Source of the DNA: JABMQW01 sp964439935
GTDB lineage: Bacteria > Fidelibacterota > Marinisomatia > Marinisomatales > TCS56
NCBI GenBank assembly: GCA_964439935.1
Contig: CAYTPW010000005.1
Coordinates: 62,001 to 126,000, forward strand
DNA length: 64,000 bases
Direction: 5' to 3'
Position 1 is the first letter of the stretch; each line of letters starts with the position of its first letter. The notes under the pieces were generated by a model. That model searched no databases. It saw only the letters and a program-made list of their open reading frames with translations, and had not been told where the DNA came from. The position numbers were made by a program, and so were the translations under genes. Shown here piece by piece: positions 37,942 through 45,682 of this stretch.

Positions 37942-38466
37942 ATGCTCAATGGCATGAAGATAATCATATATTTAAAATTGGCACTGATCAGTACCATGCT
38001 GATGAGCATCTGTTTTGCAGAACGATGGGATATTACGCTACAGGATAACGTAGAGTACTCTAATATCAACCGAGCCTGGATAGTCGGTGCTAGTCTGTTT
38101 GTAGTTATTGATAAAGATTTTAATCCTGTGAATATTGCTGATATAAAATCGATAAAACAATATCGGCAGGTGAAAACTGGATTTAACCGTCGGCGAGCCT
38201 GGTCACACACTCAGATTTATGGAATTGTTGGCGCTTTGGTCGGTGTATTGGTTGGTACCAGCGGTTCTGATGATCAAGCAGTTAAAATGCAGCAGGGTAT
38301 AAAGATATCACTGATTTCAGGTTTACTGGCCGGTGGTACCGGATTCGTTGTGGGGGGCATCAAGGGAAGGAAACGTACACGAGTTGTATATCATGACTTA
38401 AGCGAATTGTCTCCGAAGAAAAAGATGGGTAAAATTCGTTACTTATTGGAGAATGCTTCAAAATAG
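37942..38466 (+). CDS. Secreted or membrane glycine-zipper protein, unknown function
   Basis: The first 27 residues are a signal peptide ending near SICFA; ATG 37954 (MKIIIYLK) may be the true start. The middle is a small beta-rich section (TLQDNVEYSNINRAW, VIDKDFNPVNIADIKSI). Residues about 92-135 form two hydrophobic glycine-rich stretches (YGIVGALVGVLVG and GLLAGGTGFVVGG) like the glycine-zipper segments of outer-membrane or inner-membrane proteins. The tail is basic, with RKRTRVVYHDLSELSPKKK. No family was recognised. It is probably membrane-associated and could respond to envelope conditions, but that is speculation. Confidence 0.6.
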   Translation: MLNGMKIIIYLKLALISTMLMSICFAERWDITLQDNVEYSNINRAWIVGASLFVVIDKDFNPVNIADIKSIKQYRQVKTGFNRRRAWSHTQIYGIVGALVGVLVGTSGSDDQAVKMQQGIKISLISGLLAGGTGFVVGGIKGRKRTRVVYHDLSELSPKKKMGKIRYLLENASK

Positions 38467-38475
38467 TCTAAAGAT

Positions 38476-38958
38476 TTATTTCTCCAGTATTCCTATAATT
38501 TTCTCCAAATATTGTTGGTCGACACTGTCAAATAATCCTGTTTCCGCGCCATCGATATCCAGTACCGCTATCAATTTATTCTGCTTTATAACGGGGATTA
38601 CAATTTCTGATTTGGTGATCTCATCACAGGCGATATAGCCCGGGAATTGACTTACATCATCGACAATAATGGTATTTTGATTTCGAGCAGCAGCCCCGCA
38701 GACACCGTGCTCAAAACTGATCGTTCCGCAGGCTATCAGACTGCCCTGATACGGACCGATTTCTAATAGATTTGTTTGCGTATGTCGATAGAATCCAACA
38801 AATACCCAGTGCGGAAAATGGATTTTTAAGATGGCACAGACCAATGCCATTTTACCGATTAATTCGATCTGGTGTCCGTTTGAGCCAACAACCGCTGTGA
38901 TTTGTTGAATCGCGGATAAATAAATATCCTGTTTATTTGTATTACTCATATTAGGCAA
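38476..38958 (-). CDS. msrC: Free methionine-(R)-sulfoxide reductase (GAF-type)
   Basis: A single GAF domain of 160 residues matching fRMsr. The conserved region ISFEHGVCGAAARNQNTI and the following FPGYIACDEITKSEIVIPV carry the catalytic and resolving cysteines, with another Cys in LIACGTI. The enzyme reduces free methionine-R-sulfoxide with thioredoxin as part of oxidative-damage repair. It is not a signalling GAF protein because all three family cysteines are present and no other domain is attached. A later ATG at 38949 (MSNTNK) is possible. It is convergent with the glycine-zipper gene. Confidence 0.85.
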   Translation of the reverse strand: MPNMSNTNKQDIYLSAIQQITAVVGSNGHQIELIGKMALVCAILKIHFPHWVFVGFYRHTQTNLLEIGPYQGSLIACGTISFEHGVCGAAARNQNTIIVDDVSQFPGYIACDEITKSEIVIPVIKQNKLIAVLDIDGAETGLFDSVDQQYLEKIIGILEK

Positions 38959-39003
38959 TGCGTTATCGTAGATAGAGTTTACAGGGATCTATTGTCACCT
39001 TTT

Positions 39004-40503
39004 TCAAAGATTGAATAAAACTATTGCTCCGGTGAGGGTGCATAGCAGATTAACCATATCATTATCAATCCACAAAATACCAGAATCATGATCAGTCGGC
39101 TTATCGCAGTGGGTATGGTTTTCTGTTATTGCTTGACAGGATTGGCAACGATAACGGGATTGAACCGATCCACCTAATAGAGAATCAACAAGACTGCCTA
39201 AAAATCCAGCCAGTACAATTAAAATGACAAATTGCATATCCAGCCCGAAGATCAAACCGGATAAGCCGATTAGAGCAGCCCCGATTAGGGATCCAAAAGT
39301 ACCGAGTAATGATACTCCACCAGACGCACCTTTAGGTACAGACTTAAAAGTCAGGATATGTCTGGGCTTATTAGTACTGAAAAAGCCGATTTCGGTGGCC
39401 CAGGTGTCAGCTGTTGCCGCAGCTATTGCTCCCAGATACATGATAAACAGCCAGTTGGCTGGAGAATAGAAATTGATTACTGCGATAATTGTGGCAATAC
39501 CACCATTGGCCAATACCTGCACTAGGTCCCGCCGGGTACCTTTTTGATAATTATTCCATTGTAAGGCTTTCAGTGATTTACTTTTTCCTTTTCCGGTCTT
39601 TGAGATTAATGAAGATAAAACAAAGAATACCACCAATGGTGTAATCCATTTTAATCCGCCGGCTCCAAAAATAACGGTGCCAATAATAAATGCGCCAACA
39701 CCACCACTGCCTGATAAGGCCTTTGTTTGGTAGGCCAGCATGAATAAGACTAATGAACCAGCCAGCCATAACATCAATACTGGCAGTGTACCATTGTTCA
39801 GATTTATCAAGTATATATCAAAACTGATACTGCTAAACAGGGGGACCGATAGATTGTCCGAGCCATCCTTACTATTGGATTCAGCTAGGGTAGCGATCAG
39901 TGCGACAAATCCGGCTAAACCAAACAAATGGGAGATAGGCAGTTTAGTCTGTAAATAAGGGCTCAGAATGATGGATAGCATTGAGACCAGGGCAAATGAT
40001 GTCAGGAACATTCCAACGCTGCCTTCGATCGTTTTATTATCAGACCAAAGTCGAAAACGGCGTGGTTCTTTAACCAGATTACCAACAGTTGCGGCAGTTG
40101 TATCCGCGAATGTCATTAAAACCGTCCCGATTATCAATGACACAGGTCGCGACCACCAGAATAGCGCCAAAATCAAAAAGGCCAATGGAAAATATACTGT
40201 ACCGTAAGTTTTACGTTCCGTGGCATGCATCGCACTGAAATGTTTCGATTTCAGGGCAGCCGTGTTTATTATAATAAAAATAATCGCCAGGATTACCGGC
40301 TGCTGACTGGAAGAAAAAATAAACGGACAGATACTTACCAGTGTCCCAACGATGACATGGACGAATTTGCGGCTACGTTCTACCGGCCATTTATATCTTG
40401 ACTTGATTAATTCACTGATACCGATCAGAATAAGTATTACCAAGAAAAATAAGCAGAAAGAAATCCATTCATTGGAAAATGGCGTATATCTGGGAAAATC
40501 CAT
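39004..40503 (-). CDS. Fused CTP-dependent kinase-like (dolichol/phytol kinase) and DUF92 membrane protein
   Basis: A polytopic membrane protein of about 499 residues. The N-terminal 200 residues resemble the CdsA/dolichol-kinase/phytol-kinase group: RKFVHVIVGTLVSICP, then MTFADTTAATVG and DNKTIEGSVGMF. The C-terminal 280 residues match DUF92 (TIGR00297, TMEM19/VTE6 family), with TADTWATEIGFFS, GTFGSLIGAALIGLSG and GFLGSLVDSLLGGSVQSRY. In plants and cyanobacteria VTE5 and VTE6 homologues phosphorylate phytol and phytyl-phosphate. A Cys-x2-Cys pair (CQSC) and a later CDKP segment near the end may form a small metal knuckle. ATG 40503 is preferred to TTG 40530. The native lipid substrate is unknown. 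Confidence 0.75.
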   Translation of the reverse strand: MDFPRYTPFSNEWISFCLFFLVILILIGISELIKSRYKWPVERSRKFVHVIVGTLVSICPFIFSSSQQPVILAIIFIIINTAALKSKHFSAMHATERKTYGTVYFPLAFLILALFWWSRPVSLIIGTVLMTFADTTAATVGNLVKEPRRFRLWSDNKTIEGSVGMFLTSFALVSMLSIILSPYLQTKLPISHLFGLAGFVALIATLAESNSKDGSDNLSVPLFSSISFDIYLINLNNGTLPVLMLWLAGSLVLFMLAYQTKALSGSGGVGAFIIGTVIFGAGGLKWITPLVVFFVLSSLISKTGKGKSKSLKALQWNNYQKGTRRDLVQVLANGGIATIIAVINFYSPANWLFIMYLGAIAAATADTWATEIGFFSTNKPRHILTFKSVPKGASGGVSLLGTFGSLIGAALIGLSGLIFGLDMQFVILIVLAGFLGSLVDSLLGGSVQSRYRCQSCQAITENHTHCDKPTDHDSGILWIDNDMVNLLCTLTGAIVLFNL

Positions 40504-40681
40504 ATCAGATATATTACATGTAATGACCAATAAATGAATACGCTTTTTAACTTGTGTAATTATAAATTTTATTAATAAGTCGGTGATTATATTTTCTACT
40601 GACGATTATAGGAAAAAAATTGATTTTGGGCAATTTTCAATTCAATTTTCAATCTAATTCTAAGAAACGGTTAATGATCTG

Positions 40682-43480
40682 ATGCGATACAATAAAATGC
40701 TTTATTCAGGAGCAGCTTTCTTTGTACTGTTAACAATTCTCGGGGCTGCTACCAATGAAATTAGGTCCTCCGCAAGGCCAGTATCGCATGCCGCGCTCCA
40801 AGCCGCATTCGGATCTAATGTAAATGCGGTCATTGATCAACAGACCGGTTCTGCCACTAGTATTTTGGTGGATAACCCGAACCGTACAAATTACAATTAT
40901 GAAACCTACACCCTGATTGCAGAATCGTGGATTACCGATTATCCTGAAATTTACCGGGTTGAACCAACGGCAATTAAACTAGAGGTCAACCAGCAGTATG
41001 GTAAGATTAATTACCTGATCTATCGCCAGACGTATCATTCGATTCCGGTTTATCAATCTCGGATTGATTTTAGATTTCGTTCCCATCAGCAATTAGTAAT
41101 GACTGGCGCAACTGTTTATCCGACCATATCGATTGACCCGATTCCAGTAATTGATTCTGAGAGTGCTCTGCAAACAGCTCAGTTCATCACTGAATTTTAT
41201 TCCGCCAACAATGATCAGATTGTCGAATCGCCTGAACTTTTTGTTTATGTCATTCAGGATGAAACAGTACGCTACCATCTGGCATGGCGAATCGGTTTAT
41301 TCGTCCATCATGACGACCCTATCCGCTTTAATCGTTCAGTCAGTAATTATGAGGTATGGATAGATGCTCACAGTGGAGATTTATTATCGTTGGTTGATCG
41401 TGTAGAGGAAAGCACAATCTCCGGTCGCGCATTGGGTATGATTAAGGATTTACCCTACGGTAATCCGGTCCTAAGGCCATTGCGTAATCTGAAAATTCAG
41501 GTTGTGGGTGTCGGTGATACCTGGACCAATGAAAATGGGTACTATAGTATTGAGGCAGGAACCATTCAACGGCAGGTAAACGTAGAATTTGCAGGATTAT
41601 TTCTTGATATAGACGCTCGTAATACTAATGATGCCTCAATTACTACTACGATAATACCAGGGGACACATTCGATATCCAATTTAATGATTTAAACTCGAT
41701 TGCCGGTGAACGCGATACTTACTATCACGGTAATCGTGTCCACGACTGGATGTTGAATATTGATGGTAGTTTTCCAGGGGTCGATTACGGTATGCCTGCA
41801 GCGGTGAATATCGGTTCCGAAGATAACCTCTGGCCCTGCAATGCCTACTGGGATGGTTACGGTATTAATATGTTCTCAGCCGGGGGTGGTTGTTCTGCGA
41901 CTGATCAAATGGCTGATGTCATCTACCATGAGTATCAACACGGATTAACCCAATTTGCATATGACCCATTTTCATCACCGTATGCTTCAGGGATGGGCGA
42001 GGGCTTCAGTGATTATACTGCCATGTCGATTATGAATACACCATGTATGGGCGATGGATTTTTCGGGACACCAGGCATCTGTCTCAGGGATGGTGAAAAT
42101 AACCGTCAGTGGCCGGCGCCGGAATGTAATGGAGCGGTCCATTGCCTAGGTGAGATATCCATGGGAGCGTTATGGAAAATGCGCGAGAATCTGATCAATA
42201 GTATTGGCGATACAACGGCAGCTGTAGCCCATTCGGATACGCTTTTTCGCTGGGCAATGTTTGGGCGACCTGCAACCGTACCTGATTTATTGACGGAAAT
42301 ACTGATTGCCGATGATACTGATGGTACAATTTTAAACGGAACGCCCAATTTTGTCGCAATCACAGATGCATTTGACCAGCATAATGTAAGCTCGCCTATA
42401 CCGGAATTCGGGATCGCGCATACACCGGTACCTAATACAGTGGATACTCAGCACAATGTTACAATAGAGGCAATAATCACCTCGATTTACGGAGCTATAA
42501 CAGCGGCAGAGATAATCTATACCGTCAATGATGTAACCAATAATGTTACAATGACTGACTTAGGGAACGATAATTATTCGGCTCAGATTCCGTCCCAACC
42601 ATTTGGTTCTATAGTGCGTTATTATATTTACGCTGAGGATGAATTGGGGAATGCGATGTACGCACCCGAAACAGCACCACTGCAAACGCATTTTTATTTG
42701 GTGGGCAGTTTACTTGATTTTCAAAATATCTATACCAGCGAGGTCGAGGAAAGTACCGGTTGGACTATGGGAATCTCTTCCGATAATGCCACCACCGGTC
42801 TGTGGGAACATGTGGATCCTATCGGCACTTTTACCAATGGAATGCCGGTTCAGCCGGAGGATGATCACAGTCCGTTGGGTACAAAATGCTTTGTAACTGG
42901 TAATGCCAGCTTCAACGGAAATAATGCCGGTGATAATGATGTAGACGATGGCTATACCACCCTGATTTCGCCACCATTTGATTTATCGATCAATCTGGAT
43001 CCTGTTTTGACCTATTGGCGTTGGTATAGCAATAATACCGGTGATAATCCCGGTTCAGATGTCTGGTTGGTTCAGATTTCTGGCGACAGCTTGGTTTGGG
43101 TTGATCTGGAAAATACATACGAATCAGATGCGGCTTGGACCTATCACCAATTTTTAGTTAACCAATATATTGATTCCAGTGATCGTATCTGGGTTAGGTA
43201 TATCGCGGAGGATGCAGGTGGTGGATCCCTGGTGGAGGCGGGTATTGATGATATCGTTATCGTTGATGGTGTTTCATTTGATTACCTGTATGGCGATGTC
43301 AATTTTGACCAAGACTTCAATGTTTTTGACGTGATTTTAATGGTCGATATAATACTTAATCGTTTCGAGCCAAGCGCGCTTCAACGGCATGTGGCCGATG
43401 TGAATCAGGATGGTCGTATTAATGTTTTAGATATGCTGTTGCTCGTATCGATGATAGTGAATAATGACAGTAGCAGTTAA
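40682..43480 (+). CDS. Secreted M36-family (fungalysin-like) metalloprotease with dockerin tail
   Basis: A signal peptide is followed by an FTP/PepSY propeptide-like region (about 50-230), a carboxypeptidase-regulatory-like insert (about 245-300) and the catalytic domain. The zinc motif is H416-E-Y-Q-H420 in VIYHEYQHGLTQF, with third ligand Glu440 in GMGEGFSDY. A MAM/jelly-roll-like section lies at about 670-860 (LWEHVDPIG, LISPPFDLS). The last 65 residues contain two dockerin type I calcium repeats: GDVNFDQDFNVFDVILMVDI and ADVNQDGRINVLDMLLLVSM. The protein probably degrades extracellular protein. No cohesin is visible in the window, so the dockerin may act as an attachment or secretion module. 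It has its own upstream region of 150 bp. Confidence 0.88.
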   Translation: MRYNKMLYSGAAFFVLLTILGAATNEIRSSARPVSHAALQAAFGSNVNAVIDQQTGSATSILVDNPNRTNYNYETYTLIAESWITDYPEIYRVEPTAIKLEVNQQYGKINYLIYRQTYHSIPVYQSRIDFRFRSHQQLVMTGATVYPTISIDPIPVIDSESALQTAQFITEFYSANNDQIVESPELFVYVIQDETVRYHLAWRIGLFVHHDDPIRFNRSVSNYEVWIDAHSGDLLSLVDRVEESTISGRALGMIKDLPYGNPVLRPLRNLKIQVVGVGDTWTNENGYYSIEAGTIQRQVNVEFAGLFLDIDARNTNDASITTTIIPGDTFDIQFNDLNSIAGERDTYYHGNRVHDWMLNIDGSFPGVDYGMPAAVNIGSEDNLWPCNAYWDGYGINMFSAGGGCSATDQMADVIYHEYQHGLTQFAYDPFSSPYASGMGEGFSDYTAMSIMNTPCMGDGFFGTPGICLRDGENNRQWPAPECNGAVHCLGEISMGALWKMRENLINSIGDTTAAVAHSDTLFRWAMFGRPATVPDLLTEILIADDTDGTILNGTPNFVAITDAFDQHNVSSPIPEFGIAHTPVPNTVDTQHNVTIEAIITSIYGAITAAEIIYTVNDVTNNVTMTDLGNDNYSAQIPSQPFGSIVRYYIYAEDELGNAMYAPETAPLQTHFYLVGSLLDFQNIYTSEVEESTGWTMGISSDNATTGLWEHVDPIGTFTNGMPVQPEDDHSPLGTKCFVTGNASFNGNNAGDNDVDDGYTTLISPPFDLSINLDPVLTYWRWYSNNTGDNPGSDVWLVQISGDSLVWVDLENTYESDAAWTYHQFLVNQYIDSSDRIWVRYIAEDAGGGSLVEAGIDDIVIVDGVSFDYLYGDVNFDQDFNVFDVILMVDIILNRFEPSALQRHVADVNQDGRINVLDMLLLVSMIVNNDSSS

Positions 43481-43502
43481 TCGGATTAATGGACTCAGTG
43501 AT

Positions 43503-43769
43503 ATGAAAATAATTATTAATCCCTTGTCGTCTGACGAAATGCAGGCGCAAGGAATGACTAAATGGCCTATCTGGACCTGCCCAGTCTCAGAATTTCCCTG
43601 GAAATATGATTCCAAGGAAACTTGTTATATTCTGGAAGGTGAGGTCGAAGTGGAAACAGCACAGGAAACAGTCAGATTCAGCGCGGGAGACATGGTGGTT
43701 TTTCCCAGGGGCCTGGAATGTAACTGGAAGGTTTTACAGCCAGTCAGAAAACATTATCTGATCGAATGA
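43503..43769 (+). CDS. Small cupin-fold protein (cupin_3/DUF861-like)
   Basis: An 88-residue single-domain cupin: WPIWTCPVSEFPWKYDSKETCYILEGEVEVE forms motif 1 and FSAGDMVVFPRGLECNW forms motif 2. Instead of the usual His pairs, Glu and Cys residues occupy the metal-binding positions, as in the EutQ/cupin_3 subgroup. ATG 43503 is selected since it starts the conserved fold and is 22 bases after the protease stop. Function unknown; enzymes of this size are often auxiliary sugar- or small-molecule-binding proteins. Confidence 0.75.
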   Translation: MKIIINPLSSDEMQAQGMTKWPIWTCPVSEFPWKYDSKETCYILEGEVEVETAQETVRFSAGDMVVFPRGLECNWKVLQPVRKHYLIE

Positions 43770-43886
43770 TCAAATCACTAAGTATTCCGGATATATATTT
43801 TTTCCATTTCTTGGTAAATCAAGCTAATTTCAATAGCTTTAATCGGTCAAATTGTATGAAACCGCAACTAATTAAGGTTTTTCCAC

Positions 43887-45488
43887 ATGGTTAAAAGAAT
43901 TGCAATCCCATTTCTCGTGCTTTATTTCACAAATGGTTATGCCCAGGACAGCTTGTCCTCACCAGATCTTAATCCAAATTTAGTAGATACTAGTGAGTCG
44001 GTCGTTGCCGACAGTGAACCAATTCCAATCGAAGGGGAGACTGTTATTTCGTCCGATACTTCAGACATTCTGACTGAAGAATCGGCTCCCGGATCGAGTT
44101 CAGTCAGCCAATTGGAACCGGTACCAGAAAGTATCGATCCAGAACCGGCTCAAGAGCAAATTGTGGAGACACCTCAAGCAAGCGAGGAGTTGGAATCCAC
44201 CGTAACCGAATCTCTGCTTGATATATTCCCTACCTCAATAACAGATGAAGTTTTCACTAAAGAAGCATTGGAAGAATCATTTTTCATTTATCTGGAAGCA
44301 TTGGATCAAGAGGAAGCCAAAGCCGGTGGACGTATTTTCGGAATGCTGGGCTCCAGCGAAGATATTGACCATTACAAATTAGGCGAATACAATCGTTACC
44401 TCGCATCCTATTTTCCGGAGGCTCATTCGGATATTGTCCAGAATTTTATTATTAATACCCATATATTTAAATCGGACTGGAACGAAGTCACGGTTGCCCT
44501 TTTTAAATTTCTGTATATCTATCCAGAATCAATCAACCGGGATAAAATCTACCAAACTGCTGTCGACTTATTTTCCAACGAAAAAGATTATAGCGATGAT
44601 TCAGATAAATTGCTGGAGCAGTTAAATAATTTGAAAGCAAATGGTGAAAATATCACTGATCGCTACTTTGCATTTTTATCAGCAATTCAGATGATTGATA
44701 ACGAGGATATCCAATCAATATTCAACCGTGAAGTTTTGGAATACTTACGATTATTCCCCAATAGTGACCAAACCAGTTCAATAATCCTGTGGCTGGGCGA
44801 GGATGAATACCGTAAAGAGAATTATCACACCTGTTTTTTGTATTATAAGAAAATATTGATGATGTATCCCCGTAGCCAGGATCTGGCCTTCGCTCTATTC
44901 AACAGTGGTGTTATACAGTCCGAAAATTTTAATGAATATGATGCGGCCATTGCAACCTTCCGCGAGTTTCTGCTGCGTTTTTCCAATGATTCTCTCGCTG
45001 CTAGTGCACAGTTGAATATTGCTACGATTGCCGATACCAAGCTGGAAAATTGGGTACAGGCAGTAGAAGATTACCAGCTCTATGCCGATACTTATCCCAC
45101 GAACGCTGATGCAGCTATAAGTCTTATGCGTCTTGGTCAGATTCAGGCGGATGAATTGAATCAACCAAATGAGGCAATTAGTACTTATCATTATGTGGTC
45201 CAATTATATCCCCGACAAACGGATGCAATAGAGGCTTTAGAACGTTGTGGTAGAATCTATGAATCGGATAAAAAATATTCAGATGCCGTCCTGGAGTATT
45301 ATAAGGTTTATGAGTCATATCCTGATTCTGAAAACGCCTTGACTGCTCTTAATAAATGTGTTACACTATATGAAAAGCGATTAAAAGATAGTGCAAAAAC
45401 CAAGGAGATCCTGACTGTTATCGTAGAGAAATATCCCGAATCCAAGAGTGCAAAATCTGCTCAGAAAAAACTGAGTAAAATGAAATAG
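43887..45488 (+). CDS. Exported TPR-repeat protein
   Basis: A 533-residue protein with a signal peptide (cleavage near NGYAQD). A low-complexity Ser/Glu/Pro-rich acidic linker covers residues 22-115. A repeat region of TPR type follows through to the end: LAFALFNSGVIQSENFNEYDAAIATF, WVQAVEDYQLYADTYPTNADA, NEAISTYHYVVQLYPRQTDA and DAVLEYYKVYESYPDSENAL are four recognisable units. The pattern resembles BamD/CpoB-like periplasmic scaffold proteins. Partner unknown. A strong terminator follows immediately. Confidence 0.75.
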   Translation: MVKRIAIPFLVLYFTNGYAQDSLSSPDLNPNLVDTSESVVADSEPIPIEGETVISSDTSDILTEESAPGSSSVSQLEPVPESIDPEPAQEQIVETPQASEELESTVTESLLDIFPTSITDEVFTKEALEESFFIYLEALDQEEAKAGGRIFGMLGSSEDIDHYKLGEYNRYLASYFPEAHSDIVQNFIINTHIFKSDWNEVTVALFKFLYIYPESINRDKIYQTAVDLFSNEKDYSDDSDKLLEQLNNLKANGENITDRYFAFLSAIQMIDNEDIQSIFNREVLEYLRLFPNSDQTSSIILWLGEDEYRKENYHTCFLYYKKILMMYPRSQDLAFALFNSGVIQSENFNEYDAAIATFREFLLRFSNDSLAASAQLNIATIADTKLENWVQAVEDYQLYADTYPTNADAAISLMRLGQIQADELNQPNEAISTYHYVVQLYPRQTDAIEALERCGRIYESDKKYSDAVLEYYKVYESYPDSENALTALNKCVTLYEKRLKDSAKTKEILTVIVEKYPESKSAKSAQKKLSKMK

Positions 45489-45517
45489 TCAGCTATACCA
45501 AAATACTATCTTAATAA

Positions 45518-45549
45518 ATCCCGGTGATCTCCTATCTCCGGGATTTTTT
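45518..45549 (+). terminator. Rho-independent terminator after the TPR gene
   Basis: A 7-bp GC-containing stem (ATCCCGG paired with CCGGGAT) encloses a 13-base loop and runs into a T tract. It starts 30 bases after the TPR stop codon, so transcription probably ends here and the kinase gene at 45683 has its own promoter. Confidence 0.85.
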
Positions 45550-45682
45550 ATCTCTGATTGCTAAAGCATTGTTTGCGGCATAATTTTACATGCGTTTACG
45601 GGCACTATCAAAAGATTGATTATGCTAAAATGGAAGAAAAGTAAATTTATATACAGATTTGACCCATTGGTAAATCAGTAAA

